NCBI GenBank assembly: GCA_964418695.1
Contig: CAYQMN010000008.1
Span: 1 to 64,000, forward strand
DNA length: 64,000 bases
Source: Prado023 sp964418695
GTDB lineage: Bacteria; Actinomycetota; Actinomycetes; S36-B12; CAIYMF01
Direction: 5' to 3'
Part shown: positions 25,562 to 34,655 of the stretch, piece after piece
Position numbering within the stretch: position 1 is the first letter of the stretch
Layout: the number at the start of each line of letters is the position of its first letter
Notes under the pieces: model-generated
What the model was told of the DNA's origin: nothing
What the model saw: only the letters and a program-made list of their open reading frames with translations
Database searches by the model: none
Made by a program: the position numbers and the translations under genes

Positions 25562-27034
25562 TCACCTGCTGAGCTCGGCCAGCAGCCCTTCGAGATCGAC
25601 CAGGGCGAAGCGGACGGCCGAGTCGGAGCACCCGTAGGGCAGCACCAGTGTGCGGCCGTGGATCAGCGCTCCGCAGGAGTAGACGACGTTGGGGACGTAG
25701 CCCTCGCGTTCGTCGTCGGAGGGGGTGAGCAGGGGCTCGTCCAGCGCGCCGATCACGATGCGGGGGTCTGCAAGGTCCAGCAGAAGGGCGCCGATGCCGT
25801 ACTGGCGCATGGGGCCGACACCGTGTGTGAGGACGAGCCAGCCGGCCGCGGTCTCCAGCGGCGATCCGCAGTTGCCCACTTGTACGACTTCCCAGGGCTG
25901 GGTCGGCTGCTGGAGCGTACACACCAGGTTCCAGTGGGCGAGGTCGGCCGACTCTGCCAGGCTCGTGCTCTCCCGGTCCCAGCGTGACAGGGCGAGGTAG
26001 CGGCCGGCCACGGGTCGCGGGAACAGTGCCATTCCCTTGTTCTGGGCGGCAACCCCTGTCGGCTGCTGGCTGTCGAAGGTGAGGAAGTCCACCGTGCGCA
26101 GGAGCGCTGGGGTGACGTGGGTCCCGTCGAAGGCGGTGTACGTCCCGCGGTAGCTGGTGCTGCCGTCGTACTCGGTGAAGTGGACCAGCCGGAGGTCCTC
26201 GAGGCCGCGCGCCTCCGCAGGCCCCCCGGGCAGGATGACCCGTTGGTCCAGGGAGGGGCCCTCGGGGAAGCGGATCGTGTACTGGGCGGCCGCCAGCTGC
26301 TCGAGCTGGTCCAGGGCGGGGGAGGACGGTCCGCGGGTGAGGTCCTGGCCGTCCAGGCTGGCCATCGCGACGTCCAGCTGGGACCGGTCGAAGGACTCCG
26401 GGAGGCGATCGAGCACGTACCGGGCCGAGGCGACGTCTTCTTCTGCGTCATCCGCGAGCTGGTGCAGGAACTGCGCCCTGGAGTACCGGGTCGGGATGGG
26501 TAGGCCCAGGACCAGCGGACGACCCGGTTCGTCGAGTTCCAGGTGGTCGTTCGCGTCGATGGTGCCGGTCCGCCACCCGATGCTGGAGATGTGGCCCTCG
26601 CCCACCTGGCGCACGCTCATGATGAAGCGCAGGGTGCCCGCGGGCAGGCCGGACTGGTCGGGGTGGGCCACGATCGAGGGGTTGAACAGTGCCGCGGACT
26701 CCACCGCGTACTCCTGGCTGAAATAGGCCCCCATCAGCCTCCGGCGCGCCTGGGAGAACGCACCGGGATCGTCCACGCGGTGGGCGATGAGCTCGAAGCG
26801 GCTGTCGAGCACCCCCGTGATCTCGTGGTGGCGACTGCCGAACGAGGCGATCGTCCGCTCCAGGGTCCGCTCGACCCGATCCTCCGACAGTGCGAGGACC
26901 CGATCGAGGACAGACGTGGCGCGTGAGGCTCCGGGGGTCATCCCCTCCTGGCCTGGCAGGAACACGGTGGTGACGACCCGGGTCGGGTCCGGACGCAGGA
27001 CGCGGTCGGTCCGTCGGACCAGCGGGCGGGTCAC
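25562..27034 (-). CDS. GH130-family glycoside phosphorylase/hydrolase
   Basis: A 490-residue five-bladed beta-propeller enzyme of family GH130, which acts on beta-mannosides. Features include ESAALFNPSIVAHPDQSGLP (blade 1, about 95-115), RGLEDLRLVHFTEYDGSTSY with the catalytic-region EDLR, NKGMALFPRPVAGRYLALSR and NCGSPLETAAGWLVLTHGVG. The GTG at 27034 overlaps the stop of the upstream gene by 4 nt. Together with the toroid protein and the GT4 gene it forms a tightly overlapping operon, suggesting synthesis or turnover of a mannose-containing glycan. Whether it hydrolyses or phosphorolyses cannot be told. Confidence 0.85.
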   Translation of the reverse strand: MTRPLVRRTDRVLRPDPTRVVTTVFLPGQEGMTPGASRATSVLDRVLALSEDRVERTLERTIASFGSRHHEITGVLDSRFELIAHRVDDPGAFSQARRRLMGAYFSQEYAVESAALFNPSIVAHPDQSGLPAGTLRFIMSVRQVGEGHISSIGWRTGTIDANDHLELDEPGRPLVLGLPIPTRYSRAQFLHQLADDAEEDVASARYVLDRLPESFDRSQLDVAMASLDGQDLTRGPSSPALDQLEQLAAAQYTIRFPEGPSLDQRVILPGGPAEARGLEDLRLVHFTEYDGSTSYRGTYTAFDGTHVTPALLRTVDFLTFDSQQPTGVAAQNKGMALFPRPVAGRYLALSRWDRESTSLAESADLAHWNLVCTLQQPTQPWEVVQVGNCGSPLETAAGWLVLTHGVGPMRQYGIGALLLDLADPRIVIGALDEPLLTPSDDEREGYVPNVVYSCGALIHGRTLVLPYGCSDSAVRFALVDLEGLLAELSR

Positions 27035-28059
27035 GCGGCGGCGGCGAGGGCGGCCCGTTGGGCCAGCTGCAGGGTCGTCACCGCGGCGAGGGTCGACTCG
27101 GCCCCGTGGTTGAGGTTGATGCGATCGGCGTGCAGGCCGTCGGCGCACCCGCCGGTCGAATGGTCGTAGAGACGCAGGCCGACGTCGTTGTTCCCGAGGA
27201 ACCAGCTGGCGCACAGGTCCACCACCGTGAGCCAGGCCGGGTCGCCGGTCGCCTCGTGGGCCCGCCAGGCGGCCTCGGCCAAGGCGGTCACCTCGATGGG
27301 CTGCTGGTCGAATCCGGGAAGTGGCTCGGGCGGCGCCCATCCACCGGCGGGGACGACCGAGATGTGGCCCTCGCGGGTCTGCAGGTCCACCAGCCACGTC
27401 AGCTGGGCCAGCCCCTCGTCCACCGTGGCCTGGTCGTCGAGGCCCACGCCGATGGCGATCAGGCTTTCCGGCAGAACGGCGTTCGCATAGGTGAGTCGCG
27501 GCTCGGGCCATGGCCAGCGCTGGTCGTTGCTCGTGCGGTTGCCGAGCAGCCGCCGAGCGTCCTCGAGCAGGTGGATGGCCGCAACGTGTCCGGGGTGGGC
27601 CCGCAGGACTTCGACCGCCCCCAGCGCGGCATAGGCCATCGCCCGGGGCCAGCGGGAGCGCGTCAGCATGGCGCGCTCGGCCACCAGGAGGGCTCGGGCC
27701 GCCACGTGTCCGCGGGCGAGGCCCGCCGTCATCCCCAACGACCACAGGGCCCTGCCCCAGTGGTCGTCCGTGGCGGTTGAGCCGGTCCAGGCTCCGTCGG
27801 TGCTGCGACGGTTCCAGAAGGCGCCGGTGTGGTCCTGGGCCTGCTCCACGAAGGCCAGGTAGGTGCGCTCCGCGCCGCGCAGGGTCGGGGTGGCCCTCGG
27901 CTGGCGGACGGCCACGATCAGCGCTCGCGACACGTCATCAAGGCAGTAGCCGTGCTCCGGGCGGGGTTGACCGTGCAGCGCATGCTCGAAGATCCCGTCC
28001 GCGGTCGTCATGCGCATCAGGTGCTCGAAGCGTGGCGTGGGTAGGGGGGTGCGCGTCAT
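27031..28059 (-). CDS. Alpha/alpha-toroid glycan-active protein
   Basis: A 342-residue protein predicted to be an (alpha/alpha) barrel, as in many glycoside hydrolases acting on polysaccharides. Recurrent elements are the helix pairs and loops HGYCLDDVSRALIVAVRQP, GAFWNRRSTDGAWTGSTATDDHWGRALWSLG, NDQRWPWPEPRLTYANAVLPE, and GFDQQPIEVTALAEAAWRAH. Conserved acidic and aromatic residues in the loops would line the active cleft. The gene overlaps both neighbours by 4 nt, lying between the GT4 and the GH130. I do not assign a numbered GH family. Confidence 0.75.
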   Translation of the reverse strand: MTRTPLPTPRFEHLMRMTTADGIFEHALHGQPRPEHGYCLDDVSRALIVAVRQPRATPTLRGAERTYLAFVEQAQDHTGAFWNRRSTDGAWTGSTATDDHWGRALWSLGMTAGLARGHVAARALLVAERAMLTRSRWPRAMAYAALGAVEVLRAHPGHVAAIHLLEDARRLLGNRTSNDQRWPWPEPRLTYANAVLPESLIAIGVGLDDQATVDEGLAQLTWLVDLQTREGHISVVPAGGWAPPEPLPGFDQQPIEVTALAEAAWRAHEATGDPAWLTVVDLCASWFLGNNDVGLRLYDHSTGGCADGLHADRINLNHGAESTLAAVTTLQLAQRAALAAAA

Positions 28060-29228
28060 GCCACGGACTTCGAGCGCGCGGCCAGTTCGTGGCCGACGGC
28101 GACGTACTGCGCGGCCACCGCGGGCCACAGCAGGGTCGGGGCAATGGCACGGGCGGCCGCTGCAGTGGTCGTGGCGAGGTCCGGCTCCGTGAGCAGCCGG
28201 CGAACGGCCCGACCTATGGCGGGCGCGTCGCCCTGCGGGACGAGCAGCCCCGCGCCGTCGGACAGCAGCTCGACGGCGTGCGGGAAGCTGGTGGATACGA
28301 CGGGCTTCCCGGCGACCACCGCCTCGGTGAGCACGCCGGAGGTGACCTGGTCCCGCGAGTCGTAGGGGAGCAGCACGAGGTCCGCCGATCGGACGATGGC
28401 GCGTAGCTGCGTCCCGTCGAGGTAGCGGGCGTCGAAGGTGACGTGGCCGTCGAGCCCCCACTCGGTGACACCCTTCATCAGGGCCTCGCGATAGGCCTCG
28501 CCCGCGTGCTCGAGCACCCGTGGGTGCGTCTGGCCGACGATCCGGTACAGGGGCCGAGGGTCGAGGTCGGCCAGCCCGGCCATCGCCTCGATCGCCCACT
28601 CGATGCCCTTGCCCGGCCCCAGCAGTCCCCAGGTCAGGACGACCGGTCGCTCGCCGATCTGCCCGATCGGGTGTTCAGGCTCGCCGCCGGCACCGCGCCA
28701 CGGGGGGCTTGTGGCGCGTACCGGCCAGCGGTTCTGCTCGGCCCCGTGCGCGATGACCATGACCTTGCCGGGGTCGATGTCCCACCCGTCGATCAGGCGC
28801 CGGCGGGCGGTCCTGGTCATCGTCACGACGATGGACGAGGACCTGACCACCTCGGCCAGCACGGCGTGCTGGGTTGGCGTGGGCGAGGTGAGCACGGTGT
28901 GCAGGACGGCGACGATCGGGACCCTGACCCGGTCCAGAACGGCCAGGACGTCAGAGCCGTCGGTGCCGCCGAAGATGCCGTACTCGTGCTGCACCAGGGC
29001 CACGTCGTAGGTGTTCAGGGCGGCGGCCGCCCGGGCCTCGCCGCCACGCTCGCCGGTCACCCAGTGATGCACGACGGGGCCTTGGACGGGTTCGTGTGCG
29101 TCGATGACGCGGACGACGCCGACCTCCGCCTCAGGAGAGCGCAGGTGGGTGACGAGTGCCTGGGCGAACGTGGCCAGCCCGCATTGCGTGGGTGGATAGG
29201 TGGAGAGCATGCCGAAGCTGAGGGCCAT
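28056..29228 (-). CDS. GT4-family glycosyltransferase
   Basis: Retaining glycosyltransferase with a GT-B fold, 390 residues. The N-terminal domain opens FGMLSTYPPTQCGLATFAQAL, and the C-terminal domain has the nucleotide-sugar site VVLTWGLLGPGKGIEWAIEA and the conserved PYDSRDQVTSGVLTEAVVAGKPVV, with the EAxxxGxPV signature. The ATG at 29228 begins at that fold boundary; a 14-bp palindrome (GGAAGGCGCCTTCC, 29229-29242) sits directly upstream over the ribosome-binding site. It leads an operon with the toroid and GH130 genes. The donor is unknown; a mannose sugar nucleotide would fit the operon. Confidence 0.9.
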   Translation of the reverse strand: MALSFGMLSTYPPTQCGLATFAQALVTHLRSPEAEVGVVRVIDAHEPVQGPVVHHWVTGERGGEARAAAALNTYDVALVQHEYGIFGGTDGSDVLAVLDRVRVPIVAVLHTVLTSPTPTQHAVLAEVVRSSSIVVTMTRTARRRLIDGWDIDPGKVMVIAHGAEQNRWPVRATSPPWRGAGGEPEHPIGQIGERPVVLTWGLLGPGKGIEWAIEAMAGLADLDPRPLYRIVGQTHPRVLEHAGEAYREALMKGVTEWGLDGHVTFDARYLDGTQLRAIVRSADLVLLPYDSRDQVTSGVLTEAVVAGKPVVSTSFPHAVELLSDGAGLLVPQGDAPAIGRAVRRLLTEPDLATTTAAAARAIAPTLLWPAVAAQYVAVGHELAARSKSVA

Positions 29229-29242
29229 GGAAGGCGCCTTCC
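29229..29242. promoter_or_regulatory. Palindrome over the GT4 ribosome-binding site
   Basis: GGAAGGCGCCTTCC is a perfect 14-bp palindrome ending at the GT4 start codon and containing its only purine-rich ribosome-binding stretch. It could fold in the mRNA and limit translation, or bind a dimeric regulator. The rest of the 29243-29530 gap shows nothing else I can name. Confidence 0.3.
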
Positions 29243-29530
29243 GGAGAGGTTGTGTGCCGCGCAGCACGGTCGCTGCAGATCAGGAGAACGGGGCCGGTAC
29301 TCATCCCCGGGGCACACCCTGCGGGTACTGCCGCGTGTCGCCTCAGTGGACCGATCACGACGAGGTGAACCTACCACGGACCGCTCCCGGGGGAGCCCAG
29401 TTTCACCCCGCCCCCGATCACCGAGGGGGCCGGCAGCAGCGGTCGTTCGCCCAGCTGTGGCCGAAGCCAACTGGGTGGTCGCACGCGTCGAGTGGACACC
29501 CCGTGCGGGTAGAGAGAGGGCCCGCGCGAC

Positions 29531-30322
29531 TCAGGTCAATGCGGTCAGCTGGTGCACGTCGTCGGGCGGCAGGGTGTCCACGATCGCCATCACCTCGACC
29601 TCGCGGAGGGTCGCCAGACCGCCGTAGCTGCTCATGAAGGCCGTGTCCGAGGCATCGCGCCCGGTGGAGATGCGCAGCAGCGACCCTCTCGGGGCGAGGG
29701 TGGTGGCGTCCACCACGTACCACTCGCCCTCGACGTAGGCCTCGGCAACGGCATGGAAGTCCATCGGGTTCAACCCGGGTGCGTAGACGGCGGCCAGCCG
29801 GGCGGGAACGTCCAGGGAGCGCAGCAGGGCCACGACGAGATGCGCGTAGTCGCGGCACACGCCCTGGCGTGCCAGGAGCGTCGCGACGGCCCCGTCGGTG
29901 GGCAGGCTGGAGCCGGGGACGTAGCTCAGGCGTGTTCCGACCCAGGAGCTGACAGCGGCGAGCAGGTCGGCGCCGGCCAGCCCGGCGAACTCGGCCCGGG
30001 CCGTGGGGGCCAGCGAGTCCGATTCGCTGTAGCGGCTGGGGCGCAGGTACTTGAGCAGGTCCGCCTCACTGGTCACCATGGGGACGCTGGACCCGAGGAC
30101 ACGTGCCGAGTACTGGAGGAGCAGGTCCCCGGGGGTGGCGTCCACCACATGGATCCGGCCACCGTGGTCGGTCGTGAGGCACCGCGGCGGCACTGCCCGC
30201 CCGTCGATGGTCACGGTCAGGGACTCGTCGATGTCATGGTTCGCGGCCGGCGCGATCTGCAGGGCGATCGTGGCCGCCCGGCCGACGTCGATGACGAGCT
30301 CGGCTGCCACGTCGCGCTGCAT
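29531..30322 (-). CDS. Transglutaminase-like cysteine protease-fold protein
   Basis: A 263-residue protein with an N-terminal beta-sandwich (AELVIDVGRAATIALQIAPA) and a transglutaminase core. The catalytic triad is evident: Cys in RQGVCRDYAHLVVALLRSLD, His in NPMDFHAVAEAYVEGEW, Asp in YVVDATTLAPRG. Proteins of this type act as peptidases or amidases in actinobacteria, often beside GT/GH operons. The ATG at 30322 (MQRDVAAELV) is preferred; one at 30340 is possible. It lies about 300 bp upstream of the GT4 operon on the same strand. Confidence 0.88.
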   Translation of the reverse strand: MQRDVAAELVIDVGRAATIALQIAPAANHDIDESLTVTIDGRAVPPRCLTTDHGGRIHVVDATPGDLLLQYSARVLGSSVPMVTSEADLLKYLRPSRYSESDSLAPTARAEFAGLAGADLLAAVSSWVGTRLSYVPGSSLPTDGAVATLLARQGVCRDYAHLVVALLRSLDVPARLAAVYAPGLNPMDFHAVAEAYVEGEWYVVDATTLAPRGSLLRISTGRDASDTAFMSSYGGLATLREVEVMAIVDTLPPDDVHQLTALT

Positions 30323-30510
30323 GCCGCCATTGTCCGGCATGAGCGAACCAGTCAGGACCGGTAAGGATTCAACCTCGCTGAGGAGTGGGCGAAGCCTCAC
30401 CGCTGGCCCTGTGGGATGGTTGCCGGTATCCGGGGCAGGTTCTCCGTGGTTCCCGGTCGGCTGGCCGCGACATCTGGGGTCACGCTGAAGCACCGGTGCT
30501 AGGGAGGCGC

Positions 30511-30987
30511 ATGTCGATGCGCAAGCGAATGATCAGCTCCGAGGGGGGCATTGGTCAGCCTTCGGACTCGTGGATCGATCTGAAGGAGGTCGCGGAGGTC
30601 GAGATCACTTCCGAGGATCCTGATCACCCCATCGAGAATGCACTGACGGGGACGGATGCGGACGGGTGGCGGGCCGCTGGGCCAGGTCCCCAGACCATCC
30701 GGCTGGTCTTCCCGAAGCCACTGGACGTCCGTCGGATCCAGCTGGAGTTCCACGGTGTCGGAGTCGAGCGTACCCAGGAGCTCGTTCTGCGATGGTCGCG
30801 TGCTGTCGCCGGGGAGAGCACGGAGATCGTGCGCCAGCAGTGGAACTTCAGCCCCGGAGGCTCGACCAGCCAGACCGAGGACTTCACCGTCGAGCTGCAG
30901 GCGGTCGCGACGCTCGAGCTGATGATCACCCCTGACATCGGTGGTGGTGACGCCGTGGCGATTCTCACGAGGCTGCGGCTGGCCTGA
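30511..30987 (+). CDS. Discoidin-like carbohydrate-binding-fold protein
   Basis: A 158-residue protein dominated by a beta-sandwich resembling discoidin (F5/8 type C) domains: EDPDHPIENALTGTDADGWRA (the loop and first strand), QTIRLVFPKPLDVRRIQLEF and QELVLRWSRA. No signal peptide is present, so it would be cytoplasmic or non-classically exported. GGGAGG precedes the ATG at 30511. It is divergent from the transglutaminase gene. Ligand binding is inferred only from the fold-like pattern. Confidence 0.65.
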   Translation: MSMRKRMISSEGGIGQPSDSWIDLKEVAEVEITSEDPDHPIENALTGTDADGWRAAGPGPQTIRLVFPKPLDVRRIQLEFHGVGVERTQELVLRWSRAVAGESTEIVRQQWNFSPGGSTSQTEDFTVELQAVATLELMITPDIGGGDAVAILTRLRLA

Positions 30988-31240
30988 GTGTGCTGCCGAT
31001 GTGGTCGATCGAGGTCACTACGGCAGCTGGCCGGTCTTGTCGCTTGACTCGGCGATTGCCCGCCCCTGGGTGTCGGCGTGGTAGCGTGACCCTTGGTTGC
31101 AGCAGGACCTCGCTCGTTCCCCCGACGCCCACCGGTGCCAATCCGCTGGGCGTCGTTGCGCATCAGGAGTCGACGCCACGGCAGCCCGGGGATCGGCGAC
31201 CGGTTGGACCCTGAACACTCGCTCAATGAGGAACAGATCG

Positions 31241-31444
31241 ATGGCACAAGGCACAGTCAAGTGGTTCAACAGCGACAAGGGCTTCGGCTTCATCGCCCAG
31301 GACGGCGGAGGGCCGGACGTGTTCGTCCACTTCTCCGCGATCGCGGCGAGCGGATACCGCTCGCTTGACGAGAATCAGCGCGTCGAGTTCGACGTGACGC
31401 AGGGTCAGAAGGGTCCGCAGGCGGAGAACGTCCGCGCCGTCTGA
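31241..31444 (+). CDS. Cold-shock protein
   Basis: A 67-residue single OB-fold RNA chaperone of the CspA family. RNP1 is KGFGFIAQ and RNP2 is DVFVHFSAI; the start MAQGTVKWFNSDKGFGFI is canonical for actinobacterial Csp. It melts RNA secondary structure and may serve as a growth-phase or cold-induced protein. A long leader region (about 31100-31240) lies upstream, as is common for csp genes, and a strong hairpin terminator follows at 31457. Confidence 0.96.
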   Translation: MAQGTVKWFNSDKGFGFIAQDGGGPDVFVHFSAIAASGYRSLDENQRVEFDVTQGQKGPQAENVRAV

Positions 31445-31700
31445 TCGCACCGCGACGAAGGGGAGGCCACCGCGAGCAGCGTGGCCTCCCCTTCGGCTTG
31501 GCTGGCCACCGCCCGGGTCGCTGCCGCCGCGGCCTGTTGCCCGTGGATGATCAGCCACCGGACGAAGTGCTCGTTGAACAGGCACGACGCACCTCGCTCG
31601 CGGCGGATGAGCGTGACGGCTTGGGCGGGCGAGAGGCCGGCCATCGTCAGGACCAGCGCCGTGACCAGCCCGGAGTCGCCACATGGGCCAGGCGACCGGC
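31405..31700 (-). pseudogene. Protein-tyrosine/dual-specificity phosphatase remnant
   Basis: The minus strand reads CGDSGLVTALVLTMAGLSPA, then AVTLIRRERGASCLFNEHFV, then RWL. This resembles the part of small phosphatases from the P-loop (CxxGxGRSG) onward to the C-terminal helix (ALFNxHFVRWL). The N-terminal half is missing, the P-loop Arg is replaced (GDSG for GRSG), and the frame runs through the csp terminator into the csp gene. I take it as a truncated relic. The 31700-31930 stretch also reads like fragments of lost genes but I cannot name them. Confidence 0.4.
31457..31494 (+). terminator. Hairpin terminator after the cold-shock gene
   Basis: A perfect 14-bp stem, GAAGGGGAGGCCAC and GTGGCCTCCCCTTC, with a 10-base loop starts 13 bp after the csp stop. 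There is no T-tract, which is normal for high-GC actinobacterial terminators. Confidence 0.8.
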
Positions 31701-32011
31701 GGCGGTCGAACCGAGGGCTACGCCGGCGCCGACTCCGTGGCCGTCACGCCGACCCGGATCCGCTCGAAGGTACGTGCCGCGTTCCCGCCCGGGACCGAAC
31801 GCGACCTCCTCCTCGGCGAGACCCCGAGGGGCTATTGAGGCGATGGACACAGCGTCCCGGGCAGGTGCCCCGTCGCACCGTGCAGCCCGTACGGCGATCG
31901 GTTCTGTCACCGCGTGAGGCGATCCTGGGCTGCACGTTGTCAACTGCGACTGAAGGTTGAGCCAGTTCCTGCGGTCGAAAACTGAGCCACCTGCCTCTTG
32001 GTTGTTGTTGG

Positions 32012-32170
32012 TCAGTCCTGGTCGGTGGTGGTGGCTGGTGGCCGGCCGCCGAGGTCTCGGTTGCGGAGCCGGTAGCTGTCGCCCTTGAGGGCGATGACTT
32101 CGGCGTGGTGCACGAGTCGGTCGATCATGGCTGCGGCTACGACGTCGTCGCCGAAGACTTCGCCCCAGCG
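32012..32170 (-). pseudogene. istB C-terminal part (IS21-B)
   Basis: Encodes RWGEVFGDDVVAAAMIDRLV and the rest of the IstB C-terminus (HHAEVIALKGDSYRLRNRDL, then a short tail to a stop at 32012). These are the last 52 residues of the AAA+ transposition helper, containing the sensor region after the NLPFS motif, which ends the other part at 39900. Cut off by insertion of the recombinase element. Confidence 0.85.
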
Positions 32171-32298
32171 AATTGGAAGTGGCATACGTTCGATTGGGCC
32201 TGAAGGGCCGGTGGCCTCAGGGATCTTCCTGTCTGCGTGTCTTGCCGATGTTCAAGGTATCGCGGGTGTTTGCTAGGTGGTGCCTTGATTCTTCTGGT

Positions 32299-33387
32299 GT
32301 GAAGAAGGTGTGCTTGGTGGAGCGGCGCGGCCTGCGGGCGGTCACCGGTGGGGTCGAGCCGCTGACTGTCTCTGCTGCGCTGGATCCGATGGTCTTCCAG
32401 GCCGACTGCGTCGCGGCGTATGTGGCCTCGTGGACGGCGCGCGGGTTCAGCCCGGTGACGATCGAGAACGCGACGGGGTTGCTGGATCGGACGCTGGATC
32501 TGCTGGGTCGTCCGGCGTGGGAGGTCGACGTCGAGGATGTGGACCGGCTGGTCGGGACCCTGGCTGCCGATGGTCTGGCGGTGGCGACCCGGCGTGGCTA
32601 TGTGCAGGCGTTCAAGGGGTTCTACCGGTTCCTGCAGGTGCGTCGGGCGCCGGTGATCGAGACGGCGTTCGGAGTGCGGCTGGTCTGCCCGGTTGACGAG
32701 TTCAACGCGTCGCGGCACGTCGGGGACGAGTCCCCGGCGCTGGCCCCGCCACCGACGCCGGAACGGATCGACGAGTTCTTCGGGTTCCTACGGCAGCGGA
32801 TCGCCACGGCCCGCAAGTACGCCCCGGCGGCCCGGGACTACGCCCTGTTCCGCACCCTGTATCACGCGGGGCTGCGGGCGGACGAGGCCGCGCAGTTGGG
32901 CATCGCCGACGCCCATTTCGACCGTGGACCGTTCGGCAAGCTGCATGTCCGCTTCGGTAAGGGCACCCGCGGGTCGGGGCCGCGGCCGCGGTGGGTGCCG
33001 ATGCTCGACGGGCTGGACCTGGTGCTGCGCTGGTATCGGTCCGACGTGCGGGGTCGGTTCCCCGACACGACGGTGCTGTTCTGCGACGAGTCCGGCGGGA
33101 CCCTGCATCGGGGCACGATCCGCAACCGGCTGCGCTATCTGATGACCCTGGAGGGCCAGGATCAGGCGCAGTGGTTCAGCCCGCACGCGATGCGCCGGGC
33201 GTGCGCCACGCACAACTACGAGCGGGGCGTTGACCTGGTCGCGATCCAGCAGATGCTCGGCCATTGGACGGTCGGTTCGACGATGCGTTACGTGCGCCCG
33301 TCGGCGACGTTCATCGAGGATGCCTACCGGCGGGCCGTGTCCGACACGCTGGGCCGGCTCGAGGCGAAGGAGGAGGACCGGACGTGA
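32299..33387 (+). CDS. Tyrosine recombinase of the trio element
   Basis: A 362-residue integrase-family recombinase. The N-terminal SAM-like core-binding domain includes VASWTARGFSPVTIENATGL and TRRGYVQAFKGFYRFLQVRR. The catalytic domain shows Arg in YHAGLRADEAAQLGI, Lys in VRFGKGTRGSGPRPRWVP, HxxR in HAMRRACATHNYERG, and His and Tyr in LGHWTVGSTMRYVRP: all key residues are present. The start is taken as GTG 32299; the frame is open further upstream but that part is not conserved-looking. The XRE gene starts within its stop (GTGA at 33384). It probably catalyses insertion of this element. Confidence 0.88.
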   Translation: MKKVCLVERRGLRAVTGGVEPLTVSAALDPMVFQADCVAAYVASWTARGFSPVTIENATGLLDRTLDLLGRPAWEVDVEDVDRLVGTLAADGLAVATRRGYVQAFKGFYRFLQVRRAPVIETAFGVRLVCPVDEFNASRHVGDESPALAPPPTPERIDEFFGFLRQRIATARKYAPAARDYALFRTLYHAGLRADEAAQLGIADAHFDRGPFGKLHVRFGKGTRGSGPRPRWVPMLDGLDLVLRWYRSDVRGRFPDTTVLFCDESGGTLHRGTIRNRLRYLMTLEGQDQAQWFSPHAMRRACATHNYERGVDLVAIQQMLGHWTVGSTMRYVRPSATFIEDAYRRAVSDTLGRLEAKEEDRT

Positions 33388-33695
33388 AGATCACCTGGAA
33401 GCTGCGGTTGGCCGCCGCGCAGCGGGAGGTGTGGACCGGTGCCCAGCTGCGTCGGCTGCTGGCCGAGCGGGCCGGGCTGCAGCTGTCCTCGGCGTCGGTG
33501 TCGGCGCTGTTGACCAAGGAACCGTCCCAGGTGAAGCTGTCGACCCTGGCCGCGTTGTGCACCGCTTTGGAGTGCACCCCGAACGACCTGATCGAGGTCG
33601 ACACCACCCCGGTCGCGGTCCCCGCACCGCCACCTGCCCAACCGGTCACACGGGCCAGCGGCTCGACCCGCGGCCGGTCCATGCCACCTCTCTGA
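33384..33695 (+). CDS. XRE-like helix-turn-helix protein of the trio element
   Basis: A 103-residue protein with a Cro/CI-type helix-turn-helix: KLRLAAAQREVWTGAQLRRL, ERAGLQLSSASVSALLTKEP, VKLSTLAALCTALECTPNDL. After residue 75 the chain is a Pro/Ala linker. AAGGAGGAGG lies upstream of the GTG at 33384, and the gene overlaps the recombinase by 4 nt. In such trios this small protein could regulate or help position the recombinases. Confidence 0.8.
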   Translation: MKITWKLRLAAAQREVWTGAQLRRLLAERAGLQLSSASVSALLTKEPSQVKLSTLAALCTALECTPNDLIEVDTTPVAVPAPPPAQPVTRASGSTRGRSMPPL

Positions 33696-33706
33696 GGCTG
33701 ATCCTG

Positions 33707-34021
33707 GTGGGGAAGCGGCAGCGGGACTGTCAGCGGTGCGGGGCGTCGGTGGGATACCTCGACCGGGTCCTGTGCTGCAGGTGCACCCGCGCCGACCGAG
33801 AGGCCGCGGCGAAGGCCACTTGCCCCGGGTGCGGCAAGCCCCGGGTGCTGGATCCCGACACCGGCCGCTGCATGTCCTGCTCACGGGTCTGCGCCACGTG
33901 CGGGCTGCCGGTGCGCCGGCTCACCGACAAGCTGTGCCTGGCCTGCCGGCGCAGGGCCAGAGCAGCCGCCGGGAAGGCGCTGTGTCCTCGGTGCTCCCGT
34001 ACGGTGAGTGTGGTCACCTGA
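33707..34021 (+). pseudogene. 5' part of zinc-ribbon recombinase-like gene (trio gene 3)
   Basis: Encodes about 99 residues of dense CxxC pairs: CQRCG, CCRC, CPGCG, CMSC, CATCG, CLAC, CPRC, i.e. three or more zinc ribbons. The genuine gene part ends at the target duplication 33999-34004; beyond that the frame runs 5 codons into IS21-A and stops at 34021. Its continuation is at 38517-39871: 298 + 1355 nt equals 551 codons, so removing the IS and one target copy restores a 550-residue protein. Confidence 0.85.
33999..34004. repeat. Target-site duplication of IS21-A (left copy)
   Basis: GTACGG at 33999-34004 is repeated at 38511-38516 on the other side of IS21-A. Its removal together with the IS restores the reading frame of the host gene. 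Confidence 0.85.
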
Positions 34022-34170
34022 GTTGGCCCCGGTTGGGACGCGGATCGTCGCGAATGTTGGCCCCGCCTGGGTGGTGATCGCGCTGGTGGTGGGTGCAGCG
34101 TGTCGTCGCGAATGTTGGCCCCACCCCGGTTCGGATCTTCACGTCGTAGTCGTCGGCGTGGAGGTCGGGA

Positions 34171-34595
34171 ATGGCGCGGTCCAGGGTGGAGCTGTTCGAG
34201 CAGATCAGGCGTGACCGGCGGGTTGAGAAGCTCTCGATCCGGGAGCTCTCGGACCGCCATCATGTGCACCGGCGCACGGTGCGGGAGGCGTTGGCCAACG
34301 CGATACCTGCGCCGCGCAAGGCGTATCCGCGGCGACCGCGGCCGGCGATCGACGCTTACGTGGAGATCATCGACGACTGGCTGGTCAAGGATCAGGGGGT
34401 GCCGGGTAAGCAGCGGCATACCGCGCGGCGGGTGTGGCAGCGTCTGGTCGCCGAGCACGGTGCGTCGCTGGCGGAGGTGACCGTGTCGCGGTACGTCGCG
34501 CGCCGGCGGGTGGAGCTGGGCCTGGACCGGGTCGAGGTGGCGGTGCCGCAGACCCATGAGCCGGGTGCGGAGGCTGAGGTCGACTTCGGTGAGTT
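34171..34595 (+). pseudogene. istA 5' part (IS21-A)
   Basis: First 141 residues of the IS21 transposase: MARSRVELFEQIRRDRRVEK, the helix-turn-helix LSIRELSDRHHVHRRTVREAL and VTVSRYVARRRVELGL, up to AEAEVDFGEF where the DDE domain begins (first catalytic Asp). Interrupted by the IS3-type element; 425 nt here plus 1111 nt at 35934-37044 gives exactly 512 codons. Confidence 0.88.
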
Positions 34596-34655
34596 TGTCG
34601 CGCGTCAGACTTTGTGGCAGGGCTGTTGTGTCAGTCCTGAAGGAGAGTCCACGTC

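Noticed and set aside
31700..31936. A coding fragment ending GTERDLLLGETPRGY on the plus strand
   Set aside because: Looks protein-like but I could not assign a family, start or reading-frame support, so it is left as undetermined.
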